From Eleusine coracana subsp. coracana (lineage: Eukaryota > Streptophyta > Magnoliopsida > Poales > Poaceae), in contig CM064430.1 in assembly GCA_032690845.1 (NCBI GenBank), forward strand, positions 46,969,882 to 47,033,881: DNA of 64,000 nt, written 5' to 3'. The notes beneath the pieces are model-generated. The model was given only the letters and a program-made list of their open reading frames with translations. It ran no database searches and was not told the origin of the DNA. Positions 21,373-31,677 of the stretch are shown here, piece by piece (the first letter of the stretch is position 1; each line of letters opens with the position of its first letter). A program made the position numbers and the translations under genes.

Positions 21373-24283
21373 AAGAAGCAACCTAAGAAAAGTGAGCCAA
21401 CTGCATGGACTGTGCCAAACCCAAATTTCAAACTTGGACAACCAATGCTAACACCTATAGAACTTGAGAGTGCTGGACCGGCAACATCTGCTCTTTATGC
21501 TCACTACATGAAAAATTCTGTGGCAAAGCAAAAGAATGGCATAGTGGTCGCGTATAAGGGTAGACACCTTTTGCGGTCCCTAGACTTAGAGTTTTTTGTT
21601 GTGGGATTCAGTGACTTGTATGAACTCATGAATTTTGATGCATTAGATGTGTCACTTATGCGCTGCTATACATTGTAAGTTGCAATTCCCTCCCTTACAT
21701 GTAGCTAATTTGCATCTACCATTTTTGTACCTTACTTCATTTTGTTACATTGTACATACTATTTTCTGACATGGGATACTTGTATTAATTAGGCACATGC
21801 TTTTGGAAGTTAAAGCAAAGGGTTTGCCTGTTGGGTTCCTTGATCCTGAGTTGATGACTCTGTCTACCATACGTGTCGATGAATCTTATGTGGTGGAGTA
21901 TGTGACAAAGGCATTCCGAAGTCTTGCTAAGAAACAGTGCATTATGTTTGCCCACAACCCAGGTAACCACTGGATTCTAGTCATAGTCATTCTAAAGTAG
22001 AACAAGGTCTTGTATTTTGATTCTCAGAGGTCCAAGGCTCGTGATCATAGAAAGTTGAAAGAGGTCCTTAATGAGTGAGTTCTCTAACTTGTCCTGTTAA
22101 CCTATATTATTTGATTATATTTACTAAACTTTGTACTGTTATTGACACCTACATGATTATTTTATGTTTCTAGGGCTTTCTTAAACTACTCCAGAACTAC
22201 TAGGGTGACTAATAACAAAAAGTTGGTACATGTGACTAAGTTCCCTATAAGTGCTTGTTTTCAATCATCTATGCACATTTTCTTGCTTTTTGTGACCTTT
22301 GTGCTTTCATATTTGTTGCTGGACATAGCTGTCACATTTATTTGGTTGGCCAATAACTTGTCTTGCTGTTGCAGTGCCACCAGCAAAGTCCTTCCAATGA
22401 ATGTGCATTCTACACAGCGTATCACATGACAGAAGCACTTGGATTACCAGATGTTAATGAACCCGAGGTACATCTATTAGTTTTATTTCTAATCTTTGCA
22501 AGCCGTTAGACAATCTAAATGGTCATGCTTCTATAGTAGCTTGGCAGCTATTTATTTTTCTTACCTAAAAATCTGTAGTTCCACCAGCTGTTTATTTGCA
22601 CTTGTGAGCATATTAGTTTTACATGAACCTGTAGATTTTGTTCCTTGCATCATTGGACCTTGTCCATGCAACCTTTTTGGTTATTCCATCATATTTTCAA
22701 GTAAATCACCATGGCTGTAGTTATTTGCTTACCTAGTTGTGTGCTTCTGCTAGTTGCCCTTGCATGTTGTTTGGTCTGTGAGCAGCTCATTGATTCTATT
22801 ATGAGAAATGTAGCAGCTCTCGTTTACCTCGATCAATCAATCCTTGTGCTCTTGGTTTTTGTCAGTACTTCCTCTAGCACATTGCTTTGCAACTGTAAGT
22901 CCGATTGAATAACCAATACTGACTGGTTGAGCTCTTGGTTTATTTGTTCTTGTAGCTGTGTGTTGTTTGTGCTCAAAACTAAATATCATTACTGTTGAAG
23001 TTTGCCTGGTTACTTTCAAGTACAATGATGTGACTTGTATGTTCAAATGCACCATGATTTAGCTTTTATTTAATCATTGTCAATTTTACTTAGCAATAGC
23101 TTTTATTTAATCCTTATTCAAATGCACCATGGTGATCTGACGTGGATCCATCTATTGCTGATTTGGTATCTCAGATAAACAATCTTTATCTATATAACTA
23201 GATAGAATCTTATTGTTTTAAGAACCAAATTGACAGCATCGCTTAATTTGCTTTTTTGACCAATTAATTCATCCTTTGTTGTATATTTGAACCTAACATG
23301 ATAATCAATGTGCTGACTTGTTACATTTTCCCAAACAACTACACAGGAATTCGAAGTGGTGACAACTTCCCTTGCTGAACATGAGTTGGACCAAATTCGA
23401 GAAACTATTGCATCTTTCATAATGTGCCAAGTCATCGACAAGAAAGGGGAGTTCCATTGTCGGAATCCAGGAATTGCAGTATGTTAGATTCTTGTAATGT
23501 GAGGTCATGTAGTGCATTTGAAACTGTTGTGTATGCATGTTGCTGCCTGTGAAATGTTTATAATCGTATGGATCTATGAGCCTTTCAACAGTTTGTCCCA
23601 TGTTTTGCTATTGGTATGTTTGTGAAACCATGTGCTATTTGTCTCACTATGTAACCATGTGCATTTGCCTGTCTGTTAAACAATGTGCTATTTATCTGTC
23701 TGTGAACATACCATCTGTGAACAAGCATGGCTATTTCATGCAAAAAAAAAAGCAAGACAACTGCAGACGTGTGTCAATTTAACCATGTCTTCAATTAGTA
23801 CAGATTTGCAGACACGTAACATCAAGCAGTGTCTATAACAAAATGCACTTACAGACACGTTTTGTCCAATAGAGTCTTCAATAAAAGAGAATTGCAGACG
23901 CGTGAAGTATAGCAGTGTCTGCAATTCAAGTAATTGGAGACTCTATTTTCATTAGGAGCCGTCTCCAACAACTATCATGGCAGACGCCTGAAGTAAATCA
24001 GTGTCTACAATTATTGTGATTGGAGACTCTGTTTTCTTTAGGAGCCGTCTCCAACAACTCTCATTGCAGACGTCAGATCCACGTCTCCAATTACAGACTC
24101 ATTGCAGACATAAATTTGCAGACGCGACATAACCACGTCTACAATGTTCCTTGAGCCATGTCTCCTATTAAGCTTTCTTACATAGTGTCGGTGGGTCGGG
24201 CCAAAATTTTCTCAAATGAACTAAACTCTACCTCCACTCTATTCAATCTAGTGGAGCAAATGAACTATAGTCTTGACCCACTA

Positions 24284-25299
24284 CTACCCATTGGGTAGCC
24301 CACCTACATCCCTATGCCTGTACATGGTGTAGGCATCACGCAGTGGGAGCAGGCCACTGGTGTAGTAGATGCAGTTGGTGTCGACGGACGGAAACATGTC
24401 TGCGTCGATGGACAGGCACCTCTTCCCGATGAAGAGAGCACGTCCACCAATGCTCCTGACAGGTTCGAGCGCCTTCTTCTCCTCATCCACCCTGAAAACT
24501 TCCATGACTCGCGATGGATTACTACATCGAACCAGTAGAATCTCAGAGGCGGAATCCACAAGAAAATATTGCGCTGCTCCATCATCGCCCATTGTTGAAG
24601 GTTCGACCACGTTCGAAATATTTGCTAACAGCTCGCCGCGAAAGAGGAAATGAACCACAGTCCCAATATTTCTAACAGCCTCGCCCTTCATGCTGGCGAA
24701 GTAGACGTGCTCGGCGTGGGAAACCATGCTTTTAAGGCAGAAACTGTCGTCGCAAAAGTACTGCTCGATGAAAAATTTGGTGATTGGCTCGGCGCACGTG
24801 ACCTCGAAGCCGTAGGAGCGGGCGACGAGATCTAACACGAATAGAAGCGCTGGTACATAGTCGGTGACCTCAGCCATCACTGGGCCGTCTGTTGGCACCG
24901 GCGCGGCAAAGCGGAGCAAAGAGCCCGTGAGGGGGTTGAGCACGGTAGCGGCGTGCGGGTAGCGTTTGGTCCCGAGGATGAGGAGGCCGTCGGAAGTGCA
25001 TGTGACAAGGACGTGGTCGCGGAGCTGCGTGACGCGCCGGTAAAGGAAGCGGCCGGTGGAGAGGTTGACGAAGAGGCGGGCGTCTTTGTCGCTGCAGGGT
25101 TCCCTCTTCGAGCATGATCCACTGGCAAGGTCGGAACCGAGGATCAACAGCACCCGCCGCGAGCAGGTGGGTGGTGGCGGAGCGCCAGCAAGTGGCAGAC
25201 GGCACACATGGCCATATAGCAGTCGATGTCGCAGGTGGCCAGGAAGGAGTCACCAACACGGCCGAGTAGGTCAGTAGGAAGCGCCGACCAGTCCGCCAT
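24284..25299 (-). pseudogene. F-box / DUF295 protein, two frameshifts
   Basis: F-box/DUF295 proteins are a large plant family. The F-box would recruit an SCF ubiquitin ligase and DUF295 is a presumed substrate-binding beta-propeller region. From ATG 25299 the N-terminus is a clear F-box (MADWSALPTDLLGRV...CYMAMCAVCH). The frame then shifts near 25205, where CWRSATTHLL and DPRFRPCQWIMLEEG follow in a second frame. It shifts back near 25090 into a long open DUF295 region (DARLFVNLSTGRFLYRR, RYPHAATVLNPLTGSLLRF, FIGKRCLSIDADMFPSVDTN, NCIYY) ending at TAG 24286-24284. Length and order match the family. Two compensating shifts suggest either a young pseudogene or base-call errors. It is the only near-complete host-type gene in the window. 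Confidence 0.85.
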
Positions 25300-26210
25300 G
25301 GTCGGTCGCTCAAGTTGCCACTTTGCCAGGGATTCACTCCAGGGGGGAGCGCTGTAGTATGTGGCTATATGTGCAAGTGCAACTTGCCAGGCATAGAGCA
25401 TGCCCCGATATATGTGATGTGGTCACCGCTTCGTTCACTACGAACAAGATAGTCAAACGTCATTCGACGAAGCGCCCTCCAATCCGGCACCGAGATTAAT
25501 TCACCACACACTGTTGTGATGAAAAAAAAATTACTGTTTATTTGATCCTGCACGGCGGGCTCGCCTTTGGTTACTTGATGGATCATCATTTGGCGCCCAT
25601 ATTCCCTGATGAATTGAGCCGCGTAGAGCCTGAAAAATGAGAGGTCACTTTCCCGTGTGTTGCTGCTGGAATATTGGAAAGATATGGAGTAACGAAGTTC
25701 ACAATAATAAAGTAGTAGTAACAGTTTATCTCAGCACATTGTTATCTCTCATAAAGAAAGAAATTGGAATGTGCCTATTGCTAGCTTCAGGAATGTGTGC
25801 ATCAAAAAGAAATAAAGTGATTATAGAGAATATTCGATACCCCTCAAAAGTGTAAAAGCAAACCTAAGCCTCGAGGGATCATCATAAAAGATAAATTTAG
25901 AGTTAAAAATTTTCATGGAGGACGGTGTCAGGTCAAAATTCCCTTTTACCCAATGAATGTGCATGTCATGCGTTTAAGGTGAGCACTACTCGTAAAACTA
26001 GCAGCCAAATTGAAGGGCATTTAACTAGGTACTCTAAGGGTTTGTTGGCTTGTAGAATGTTAAGAGTTCTTAAGTTTCGGTTTGTAAATTTTTTCTATTT
26101 TCTGGAGCGAACGGTGGCTCTTCACCTCTGGTCACAATGCAAGGAATTCAAGTTCCCAATTACGGAGTAGTCCTCGACTCCATCAACCACCTATTGAGGA
26201 TATACATTAA
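25300..26210. other. Upstream of the F-box gene: no further gene seen
   Basis: This AT-rich region has only short unsupported ORFs. It should contain the promoter of the minus-strand F-box gene, but no clear TATA box or start site can be assigned. Confidence 0.5.
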
Positions 26211-26460
26211 GGCTACTCCCAATGTTGGTTTCATTTTTAATAAATAAGATACCAAGTCAGTAAAACTGATGACATGGCATAAAATTTATGAAGAAACATA
26301 GGAATTGAATTTCATCTATAGATGAGACTGGTTGTACACTGTTTCCAAAACATTGAAACAGAATGAAACCGGCATTGGAGCAGTGAGTTTCATTTCACCC
26401 AGGGGCTTCGAAAACTTTTTAAAGGGTTTTGAAAAAAAAGTTTCATTTCACCCAGTCCCC

Positions 26461-29096
26461 ACCCGATCTTGGATGACTTAGTTGATGAGGCCGCGTTGAG
26501 TTTCCAGGCTAGTCTTGATGAGCTTCAAGAAGCGACATCTGTTCGTTGATCTGATCCAAGGAAGTATGTGAACAGGCAGGAGAGGTGTATCATTAGCATT
26601 TACTGGATGATTATTTTTCAGAGAATCCCTTATATTCTGCTACAACTTTGATTTCGTATGACAAGGCCATTGTTTTTGTGCATCGTCGATGCATCAGGCC
26701 AGTGGTTGCCATATTTTACAGCAAGGATAGATGTTGTTAATCGTCCAGGACTCTCACCATTACAGAAATGTACATCAGCTATTCGGCAATTGGCTTTTGG
26801 TAGCACTGCAGATCAACTCAATGAATACCTGAAGATTGGAGACATTACTGCATTAGAGTCAATGAAGAATTTTGTGGAAGGTGTGATTGCAATTTTTGGT
26901 GGGCATTATATGAGGCATCCAACAATGGCTGATGTTGAGCGTTTGCTAAAAATGAGTGACAGTCAAGGTTTTCCTAGCATGCTGGGGAGTATTGATTGCA
27001 TGCACTGGCACTGGGAGAGGTATGGTGTCCTCAAGCTTGGAAGGGTCAATTCACTCGTGGTGATCAAAAAGTCCCAACTGTAATTCTTGAGGCGGTGGCC
27101 TCTCATGATCTTTGGATCTAGCATGCATTCTTCGGCGTTGCGGGTTCTAATAATGATATAAATGTTTGACTCTTTTCATTGAAGAACTAAAGGGCCATGC
27201 TCCTAGGGTGCAATCCTATGTTAATGGTCATTAATACAATAAATAGTGGTTACTACATTGCAGATGGAATATATCTGAAATGGGCAGTTTTTGTTAAAAG
27301 CAAATCCTTGCCTATCACAAAGAAGGACAAATTATTTGTAGAAAAGCAAGAAGGTACTAGGAAGAATATTGAACAAGCATTCAGTGTTTTACGATGTCGT
27401 TTTTGCATTTTAAAGCGACCAGCTCGTCTATATGACCGAGGGCAACTAGAGAGAGTTGTGCTAGCTTGCATCATTCTTCACAATATGATAGTTGAAGATG
27501 AACAAAATATAGATGATATTAAGGAAGAAATTGATTCGAATGAAACACCAAGTACAACCATTGTTCAATCACCAGAATTCTCCCTCGAGCAGTCTCACTA
27601 CTACAGAATCGACATTTAGAGATGGGGATCTAACCCCTATAGAGACGCAAAACGAAGCCGTCTTAATTTTTGCGTCACTAAATCTACACCATACAGAGAC
27701 GAGAGTTTAGACATCACTAAATCCGGACCTATAGAGACGTCTCTAATCCCCGTCCCAGATTCTTTCTAGGGATGAAAGGTGTCCCTGTCTCTATAGGGGA
27801 TTCTCAATAAATAAAAAAACAGGACCAGGCCGCCTTGCCTGGGCCCGGCTGAGCCCGAGATCTGCTCGAGGGATCTGATGAGAGAGACAGTCAGGAGCAC
27901 GCCGCCACCAGATTCGGTGAGCTTGAAGCCGCCGCCACCGGATCCTCCTCCACCGCCGCCACCGGATCCGCCATGGAGGGTGGTCACCACCACAGGATCC
28001 ACCGTGGAGGGTGGCCGCCACCACCAAATCTGGCGGAGGAGGGCGTCGAGCCATCAGGCACCATCAGGCCCAAGCTCGAGGTGGTGGAGGAAGGTGCCGC
28101 CACCAGATCTGGAGGAGGGCATTGAGCTCGAGGTGAAGGAGAAGGGCACCAAGCTCGAGGCAGCGGAGGTGGGCGGCGGGCCTGAGCTCGAGGTGGCGGA
28201 GGAGGGTGTCGTCCCATCGGACTAGAGATCGAGGCGATGGAGGAGGGCGTCGTGCCTGAGATTGAGGCAGCGAAGGAGGGGCCGTCCGGCGGGAGTAGAG
28301 AAGGGCGACGTGGCGGAGGAGGGCGCCGTCTCGTCAGGCCTGAGCTCGAGGCAGCGGAGGAGGGAGCCGGGCCGGAGCTCGAGGCGGCAGAGGAGGGAGC
28401 CGGGCGGGAGAAGAGAAGGGCGAGGACGACACAGGTGGGAGAAGAGAGGATGGCGGCCGGTTTGGGTTTAGGATATTATATAGGAAAAAACTGAAAAGAA
28501 GAAAACTAAAAAGGAAAAAAAAGGCGCGCATCAAAGAGGGTTCGAACCGAGGTCTCGTGGGATCAAAAAAATTGACTTACCAGTGTGCCACTCGACCTCT
28601 ATGTAGAACCCCATCTCTATATCGTAATATACTAGAGACGCGGATTCAAAAGCCTATCCCAACATAAAACCCCGTCCCTAATAACTGTAACAGTAGAGAC
28701 GGGGATACAAATTCACGTCTCTACTCTAGAACCCCGTCTCTAATGCTTATAGAAGTAGCCCCGTCCCTAATACTTGAAGCTCTAGAGATGAGATTTTTAC
28801 ACCTGTCCCTAAATCCTTTTGCTAGAGACGACTTTCTATTCAAATGTCACTATATGTGCCCTTCAGCCAAATAGCAGTGACGCGTTTTTAAAAACCCGTA
28901 TCTATAAGTGATCTAGTGACATGACTATTTTATCCATCTCTAAATACACGTCACTAAAAGTCATTTCTGTGGTAGTGAGATCTGCTACCTTTGACAAAGC
29001 TCTAGACAAGAATGGTGAAATTCGGGATCGTTCAACTCATAGGCAACTCAAAAAAGACTTGGTTGAGCATATTTGGCAGAAACTTAGGCATCAGTG
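26461..29096 (+). pseudogene. PIF/Harbinger DDE transposase remnant
   Basis: This DDE_Tnp_4-type transposase copy is broken by stops, frameshifts and CACTA-2. Recognisable order: MTRPLFLCIVDASGQW, LSPLQKCTSAIRQLAFGS and DQLNEYLKIGDITALESMK (26658-26890), then GSIDCMHWHWE with the first catalytic Asp (about 26990). A stretch is lost or frameshifted at 27080-27200. GYYIADGIYLKW with the second Asp and EGTRKNIEQAFSVLRCRF with the catalytic Glu follow (27255-27415), then RVVLACIILHNMIVED. CACTA-2 interrupts after SPEFSLEQS (27595). The same exon resumes at about 28980 with SATFDKALDKNGEIRDRS and THRQLKKDLVEHIW, to TGA 29094-29096. Not functional; family call firm. Confidence 0.9.
27596..28977 (+). 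mobile_element. CACTA-2: small non-autonomous CACTA in the PIF transposase exon
   Basis: Terminus CACTACTACAGAA (27596) matches the inverted right end TTCTGTGGTAGTG (to 28977). Subterminal regions repeat tagagacg / cgtctcta many times. The interior (27830-28500) is GC-rich and made of diverged gag-ctc-gag-gcg-type units, with no intact protein domain. Left flank is tct. The right flank is aga followed by tct, so three extra bases precede the duplicated tct. Confidence 0.88.
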
Positions 29097-29887
29097 AAAT
29101 AATCTATTCCAGATATATGTAATTTATTTCATATATGCAGCATTTCATATCTATTGTTTATTATTGATTCAAAATATTAAATATTTGTTCCAACTTAATT
29201 ATTTGCCAAAGTGAATTTTCAGTTGTGGAAGGGATGCTTACGTACAGTATCCCATTTGTGCATCTTCTAATTGCATGTAGCACAATTGAAAATGAATACA
29301 AGTTCCTACAGAGTTCCTGTGGTACATTTGATCACAATATGTTGCTGCAATTAAATGCTACATTTTCTATGAAACTACAGAACATGAAACTGTCCATTGG
29401 AAGGGATTGTTTCATTGATGGTTTCATAGCACTTTAGCTGATGTGGCATCTTGGAAAGAACAAAATGAAACACTCCATTGGCACTAGCCTGATACACAGT
29501 TCAGCTGAATCACAATGTTGCCTAAATTTCTACATATACTGCATTTGCGAGCAAAGAGCAAGCATGGTAAAGCAGTTGCTTCTAAGAAAAAAAATTCAGC
29601 ACATGAAAAATATCAGGGATCATCAACAAACACGGGATTTTGAAAAAATATCGATAATTTTAGTTAATAAAATAATTTATTTCCAAAATTATTTACATGA
29701 TATTATAAGAAGTCTCCTTTAATCTATAAATATCATAGTTGCATATATAATGAAAGTTGTTTTCTCATTAAATAAAAAAGTCAATGATAAAACTTTGACG
29801 ATAATAATTATATAGGACCTCAATAAATGCAATATTTTGGATCTTTTGACGAAATTTCACAATTTTTTCCCTAGAGTAGCTAAGCCA

Positions 29888-30022
29888 ATGAAACTCACGA
29901 GGAAGCTCAAGTTCTTGACGTACAACGTCTGGTCCGCGAGGGCATATGGTGGTCTCACTGAGCATGCAGGTCATATCGGCATGCTTATGGGACTGCACAA
30001 ACCTGACGTTATTTTCTTCCAA
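29888..30022 (+). pseudogene. TDP2-like exon-1 fragment, plus strand
   Basis: From ATG 29888 the frame reads MKLTRKLKFLTYNVWSAR, then GMLMGLHKPDVIFFQ, ending at a GT donor (30023). LTYNVWS...PDVIFFQ is the first catalytic block (metal-binding Asn) of tyrosyl-DNA phosphodiesterase 2-like members of the endonuclease/exonuclease/phosphatase family. The middle is diverged (residues between YNVWS and PDVIF differ from the usual Arg-rich helix). A second exon is not seen in the right place. An 18-bp piece (gcacaaacctgacgttat) recurs at about 30088. It is inverted relative to the larger gene at 37122-40682, so this region once held at least two related copies. Confidence 0.65.
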
Positions 30023-30324
30023 GTAAAGTTCAGAAAAAGGTACCATATTATATGGCCGCGGTTTTTCAAATACGAAGGCTGGGACCGCACAAACCTGACG
30101 TTATCTATTTGCTGCTTCCATAGTTCTTGCCTCTTGGAAATCATGCCAATAAACATAGATGATTAGATTATGCGAACGCACAACTTAGAACACAAATTCT
30201 GCGGAGTAGCAACAGCGCTAGTATCACTTGATAGTTCACATTCATAGCGGTCCCAAATATCTGAAGAGCCCTGCAGCTTCAGGACAGAATATTGAAGCTG
30301 AAGTGCAGAACAGACTAGTGCTGC

Positions 30325-30483
30325 TTCAAGAAGAAATGGTGAGCAGTAGGCCAAAGCGGTGGCTGGGGAGGACTGGCAGATCGTTCGTAGTACGTGACTC
30401 CGGGGATGGGTTCCACGCCCACCATCTGGATGCTGTCCAGTGTGAAATCCGTCAGCTTGCACAGGAACCTGTCTGTACAGTGT
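30325..30483 (-). pseudogene. TDP2-like C-terminal exon fragment
   Basis: Read on the minus strand, one frame gives DRFLCKLTDFTLDSIQMVG, then VEPIPGVTYY and PPLWPTAHHFLL. This order is the C-terminal part of TDP2-like proteins (RFLCKL..F.LDSI.M.G.E.IPG.SY, then the PSDHFGLL-type catalytic His block, here changed). It fits as the continuation of the exon cut at 37122 by Copia-3. No longer functional. Confidence 0.7.
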
Positions 30484-30716
30484 TAGGCGATGTTGTTTTG
30501 GCAACCTAGTATCAGTTTGATTTTAATTGAAGTCTGTCCACACAAGGCTGAGAATTCAAGGCCTAGTTTATTCTTCACCTATGGAAAGATGAATATTGAT
30601 ATCTAGATATAAGTTCAACCCGTACAGGACTTTGGCTGCAAGACTGGTATATTAACAATAGTATAGCACAATGATCCTTTTGACCTCTATTCCTTGCTTT
30701 GGAATTAGTGGGGGAT
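30482..30716 (+). repeat. Truncated 3' internal region of Copia-3 family upstream of its 5' LTR
   Basis: This 235-bp stretch is about 93% identical to 35946-36180, the internal region (ending in the purine tract ggtggaggat) just before the 3' LTR. Finding it directly before the 5' LTR means the locus reads internal-LTR-internal-LTR: a partial tandem structure or a truncated neighbouring copy. Confidence 0.88.
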
Positions 30717-31635
30717 TGTTGGAATTTGGCCTATTTTATATGGCCCATTCAAGAGAAATTCCAAAGCAATAAGTGGCTGTTGGTTTTAGTACCACCTTGC
30801 TAGTTTATGGTGATCCACACCAACTTTAATAATAGCACTCATATCCATGGCTGAATAAAGTAAGCATTGGGAGAGAAAGAGAGCATTGCTATGAGTACAC
30901 ACGCACGCACGCACGCGCGCACGCATATACGCGCTTTTTTACGTGTTGTCCCGTGTGACTTATGAATTGCGATGCGCGACCGTGACATGTCGTGTCTGTG
31001 AGTCTAAGTGACTTTTTGCCACTAATATCCTCTATCAAATCTGAACCGTTATGTATATTGTCATAATTAGAGTTAATAGGCCAGCTGTGCTATGGACTGC
31101 TAATTAGTATGCGCAATTAGAGAGGAAACGGCTCTTGGAGGGCAGCCGAGCCTATAAGACTCCTGGAGACGTCTAGGTTTCCAGACCAGAGAAAATCTCT
31201 TCCACTTCTTCTTCTCCCTTCGCTTGGAGAGTTGTGTTGTAGTGTTGAGCTGCTTTAATCTCGCCGGCCCTATTCCTTGGCGTGCACCGAGGAAAAGGGT
31301 GAGCGGAATCTCCGTACCTTTGCCGCCATGAAGCCTGCATGAGGGGCGTCAATAAGGTTTCTGGGCAGCGCATCTGCGCGACCACTCGAGGCTGATCCGC
31401 AATGATCTGTGCTACCTCATCGACGAGCTACCACGTCTATATCGACGGTCTGCTTTGTCTACAATTTGTGTTGTTTGAAGCGCCGACAAACCCAACGTGA
31501 GTTCTAATGGCTCCCCTGGTTTTTATTGCGTTGTTTTGCCTGCTGCATGTGATGGTTAGCATCTTATGTTTAAATGATTATGAAATTTGCCTAAAACTAA
31601 AATCTGGAATTAGAATAATACATATATTTCTAACA
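30717..31635 (+). repeat. Copia-3 5' LTR
   Basis: Contains an alternating purine-pyrimidine microsatellite (acacacgcacgcacgcacgcgcgc, 30897-30930). The inside edge ttctaaca is at 31628-31635. Confidence 0.88.
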
Positions 31636-31677
31636 TTCTAGAAACCTTATTATTGTGTTTATTCTATTATTCTAGCA

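Larger units (their letters stand above)
19186..23487 (+). pseudogene. CACTA-1 Transposase_24-like protein with C-terminal Ulp1-like (C48) protease domain
   Basis: This appears to be a TNPA-type DNA-binding protein joined to a SUMO-protease-like domain. Apparent exons (GT/AG) are 19186-19233, 19342-21674, 21793-22074, about 22174-22240, 22375-22467 and 23347-23487. The main exon carries the Transposase_24-type region (ISGLIARQRLS...; AWRTHKSSLVCNFLSKG; NPWEEVPRGRSRNWLRGRS), a 33-bp repeat array and a 90-bp repeat. The C-terminal exons carry Ulp1 signatures: His in NHWILV, Asp in VLYFDSQ, and Gln-x-Cys context in HQQSPSNECAFYTAYHM. Three in-frame stops break it: TGA 19432-19434, TAA 20581-20583 and TAG 21998-22000. 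One donor (near 22240) is non-canonical. Such protease-bearing proteins are known from plant CACTA and MULE elements; their role in transposition is unclear. Confidence 0.8.
17394..24187 (+). mobile_element. CACTA-1: En/Spm-type transposon (6.8 kb) lacking a TNPD gene
   Basis: Left terminus CACTATGTAAGAAAGC (17394) and right terminus GCTTTCTTACATAGTG (to 24187) are perfect inverted repeats. The flanking 3-bp duplication tcg (17391-17393, 24188-24190) is perfect. Subterminal arrays at 17450-17830 and 23740-24180 repeat gcagactc and cgtctcc in both orientations, the usual binding arrays for a TNPA-type protein. The only gene seen is the Transposase_24/Ulp1-like gene at 19186-23487. No TNPD (Transposase_21) sequence is present, so mobility would need help in trans. 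Confidence 0.95.
26211..29489 (+). mobile_element. PIF/Harbinger-type element interrupted by CACTA-2
   Basis: The left terminus ggctactcccaatgttgg (26211) and, inverted, the right terminus ggctagtgccaatggagtg (ending 29489) form imperfect inverted repeats. Flanks are taa (26208-26210) and tga (29490-29492), close to the 3-bp TWA duplication of this superfamily. The transposase is on the plus strand. Without CACTA-2 it is about 1.9 kb, so it is internally deleted. Confidence 0.75.

Noticed and set aside
28540..28560. Possible tRNA B-box (gggttcgaacc)
   Set aside because: No A-box at the right distance and no cloverleaf could be drawn. It lies in the CACTA-2 flank.
30228..30509. Plus-strand 93-codon ORF (contains EAEVQNRLVLLQEEMV)
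   Set aside because: The opposite strand carries the TDP2-like C-terminal motif order; the plus-strand frame has no family match and runs into the Copia-3 repeat.
30897..30935. acgc/cgca repeats as a CRISPR-like array
   Set aside because: It is a simple alternating microsatellite inside an LTR. No CRISPR array or cas gene exists, as expected in a plant genome.
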